Origin: Argyresthia goedartella
Taxonomy: Eukaryota > Arthropoda > Insecta > Lepidoptera > Argyresthiidae
Direction of reading: 5' to 3'
NCBI GenBank assembly: GCA_949825045.1
Contig: OX463816.1
Coordinates: 13,635,579-13,699,578, forward strand
DNA: 64,000 nucleotides
The position numbers were made by a program, and so were the translations under genes. The notes beneath the pieces are model-generated. The model did not search any database, had not been told where the DNA came from, and saw nothing but the letters and a program-made list of their open reading frames with translations. How positions within the stretch are numbered: position 1 is the stretch's first letter; each line of letters starts with the position of its first letter. Of the stretch, positions 63,356 to 64,000 are shown in pieces.

Positions 63356-64000
63356 TTAGTAGTGATTGAATCAGAGACCTAATTTAATTTCGTCTGAAAT
63401 ATGTACAGTTGTATAGTAGTAATAGTATAATATGTATACTACTACTACTATTGCAATCATAATTATATAACAGCCTACTGCAGCTAACTCACTACTGCTG
63501 GGTAAAAGCCTCATCTTCAGCACGCCGTTGTTGGTTACAGTGAACTTTGTGTTCCATCCAACGAATAACGAAAAGCTCGAGAACCAGAGCTTCCCATGCC
63601 ATCCTGCCTGTTTATGCTACAGGTATAACTGTTTATGTTTATCAGAAAATATAATGTAAATAGTAAATAATAAGTTTTATATGTGTAAATTAACGAACAA
63701 TTCCTTGCTACCTACATTTTTTTATACAAATAGGAATGGTTTGAATTTAATATTAATTTAACAATGTTCATTCGACTCTCAAAACATTGGGTTTTCAGAA
63801 AGTTTTTCGTTCCCACTCGTATTTTCAGCTTTTGAAAACTTTTCTGAATACTAGCTACTGGTTGTTAGTTAACAATACAGGGCGGTAACAAAAGATGTAA
63901 AAATACATATTTTTTATATGTGGCTACTTTTTATATAATAATAATAATAATACTGTTCAGGCCTCTCGGCACCCGATGACCTCGCAGGGGCCCATAGCTA
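63356..64000. other. No gene seen
   Basis: Contains a TAGTAGTAG/CTACTACTACT hairpin at about 63413-63450 and an ATA microsatellite at 63936-63950. The window ends in unassigned sequence. Confidence 0.45.

Overview
This window reads as nuclear DNA of a lepidopteran insect (moth or butterfly). It is AT-rich and intron-bearing, and it is packed with transposable elements typical of that order: a maT-type (DD37D) mariner, a SETMAR-like mariner, piggyBac, Harbinger, CR1/jockey and RTE LINEs, two tRNA-derived SINE families (one with a TTA-repeat tail), and several short dispersed repeats often seen in moth genomes. I recognise no ordinary host protein-coding gene. Almost everything that can be identified is a mobile element, a relic of one, or a foldback or tandem repeat.

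Layout. 0-4 kb: a nearly full-length LINE with an endonuclease-reverse transcriptase ORF and a TTTTGATT-rich tail. 4-19 kb: decayed repeats, including a Helitron helicase scrap, two antisense RTE scraps, foldbacks, a 225-bp direct duplication and SINEs. 19.4-29.3 kb: a nested stack. A 1.24-kb segment is tandemly duplicated, the second copy is split by a non-coding LTR retrotransposon, and the 3' LTR of that element is split again by a 5'-truncated jockey-type LINE. 30.6-33 kb: small non-autonomous DNA elements and LINE ends. 33.2-38.8 kb: a young Ty3/gypsy-like element on the minus strand with almost identical LTRs. 39.4-46.1 kb: a two-gene Harbinger transposon whose transposase intron holds a complete maT mariner and a SINE. 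46-53 kb: LINE and mariner relics and dispersed repeats. 53.1-56.9 kb: a complete piggyBac element with TTAA duplications. 57-64 kb: SINEs, LTR-like sequence, an RTE tail and an unclassified dispersed family.

Three sets of genes look able to work or recently able to. (1) Harbinger: a five-exon transposase and a convergent five-exon Myb/SANT-like partner; spliced at canonical sites, both give uninterrupted reading frames. (2) piggyBac: one 731-residue transposase with all catalytic aspartates. (3) maT: an open transposase between matched inverted repeats. The gypsy-like element has gag and pol in one frame separated by a single TGA followed by CTA (a known readthrough context), but a TAA now interrupts its integrase tail.

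The most unusual signal is between pol and the 3' LTR of the gypsy-like element: eight short hairpins in four adjacent pairs. All present the same 10-nt loop (CCCGCAGT core on +, ACTGCGGG in the element sense), while the stem sequences differ and change in a compensatory way. It looks like a repeated structured RNA or DNA binding site and I know of no description of it.
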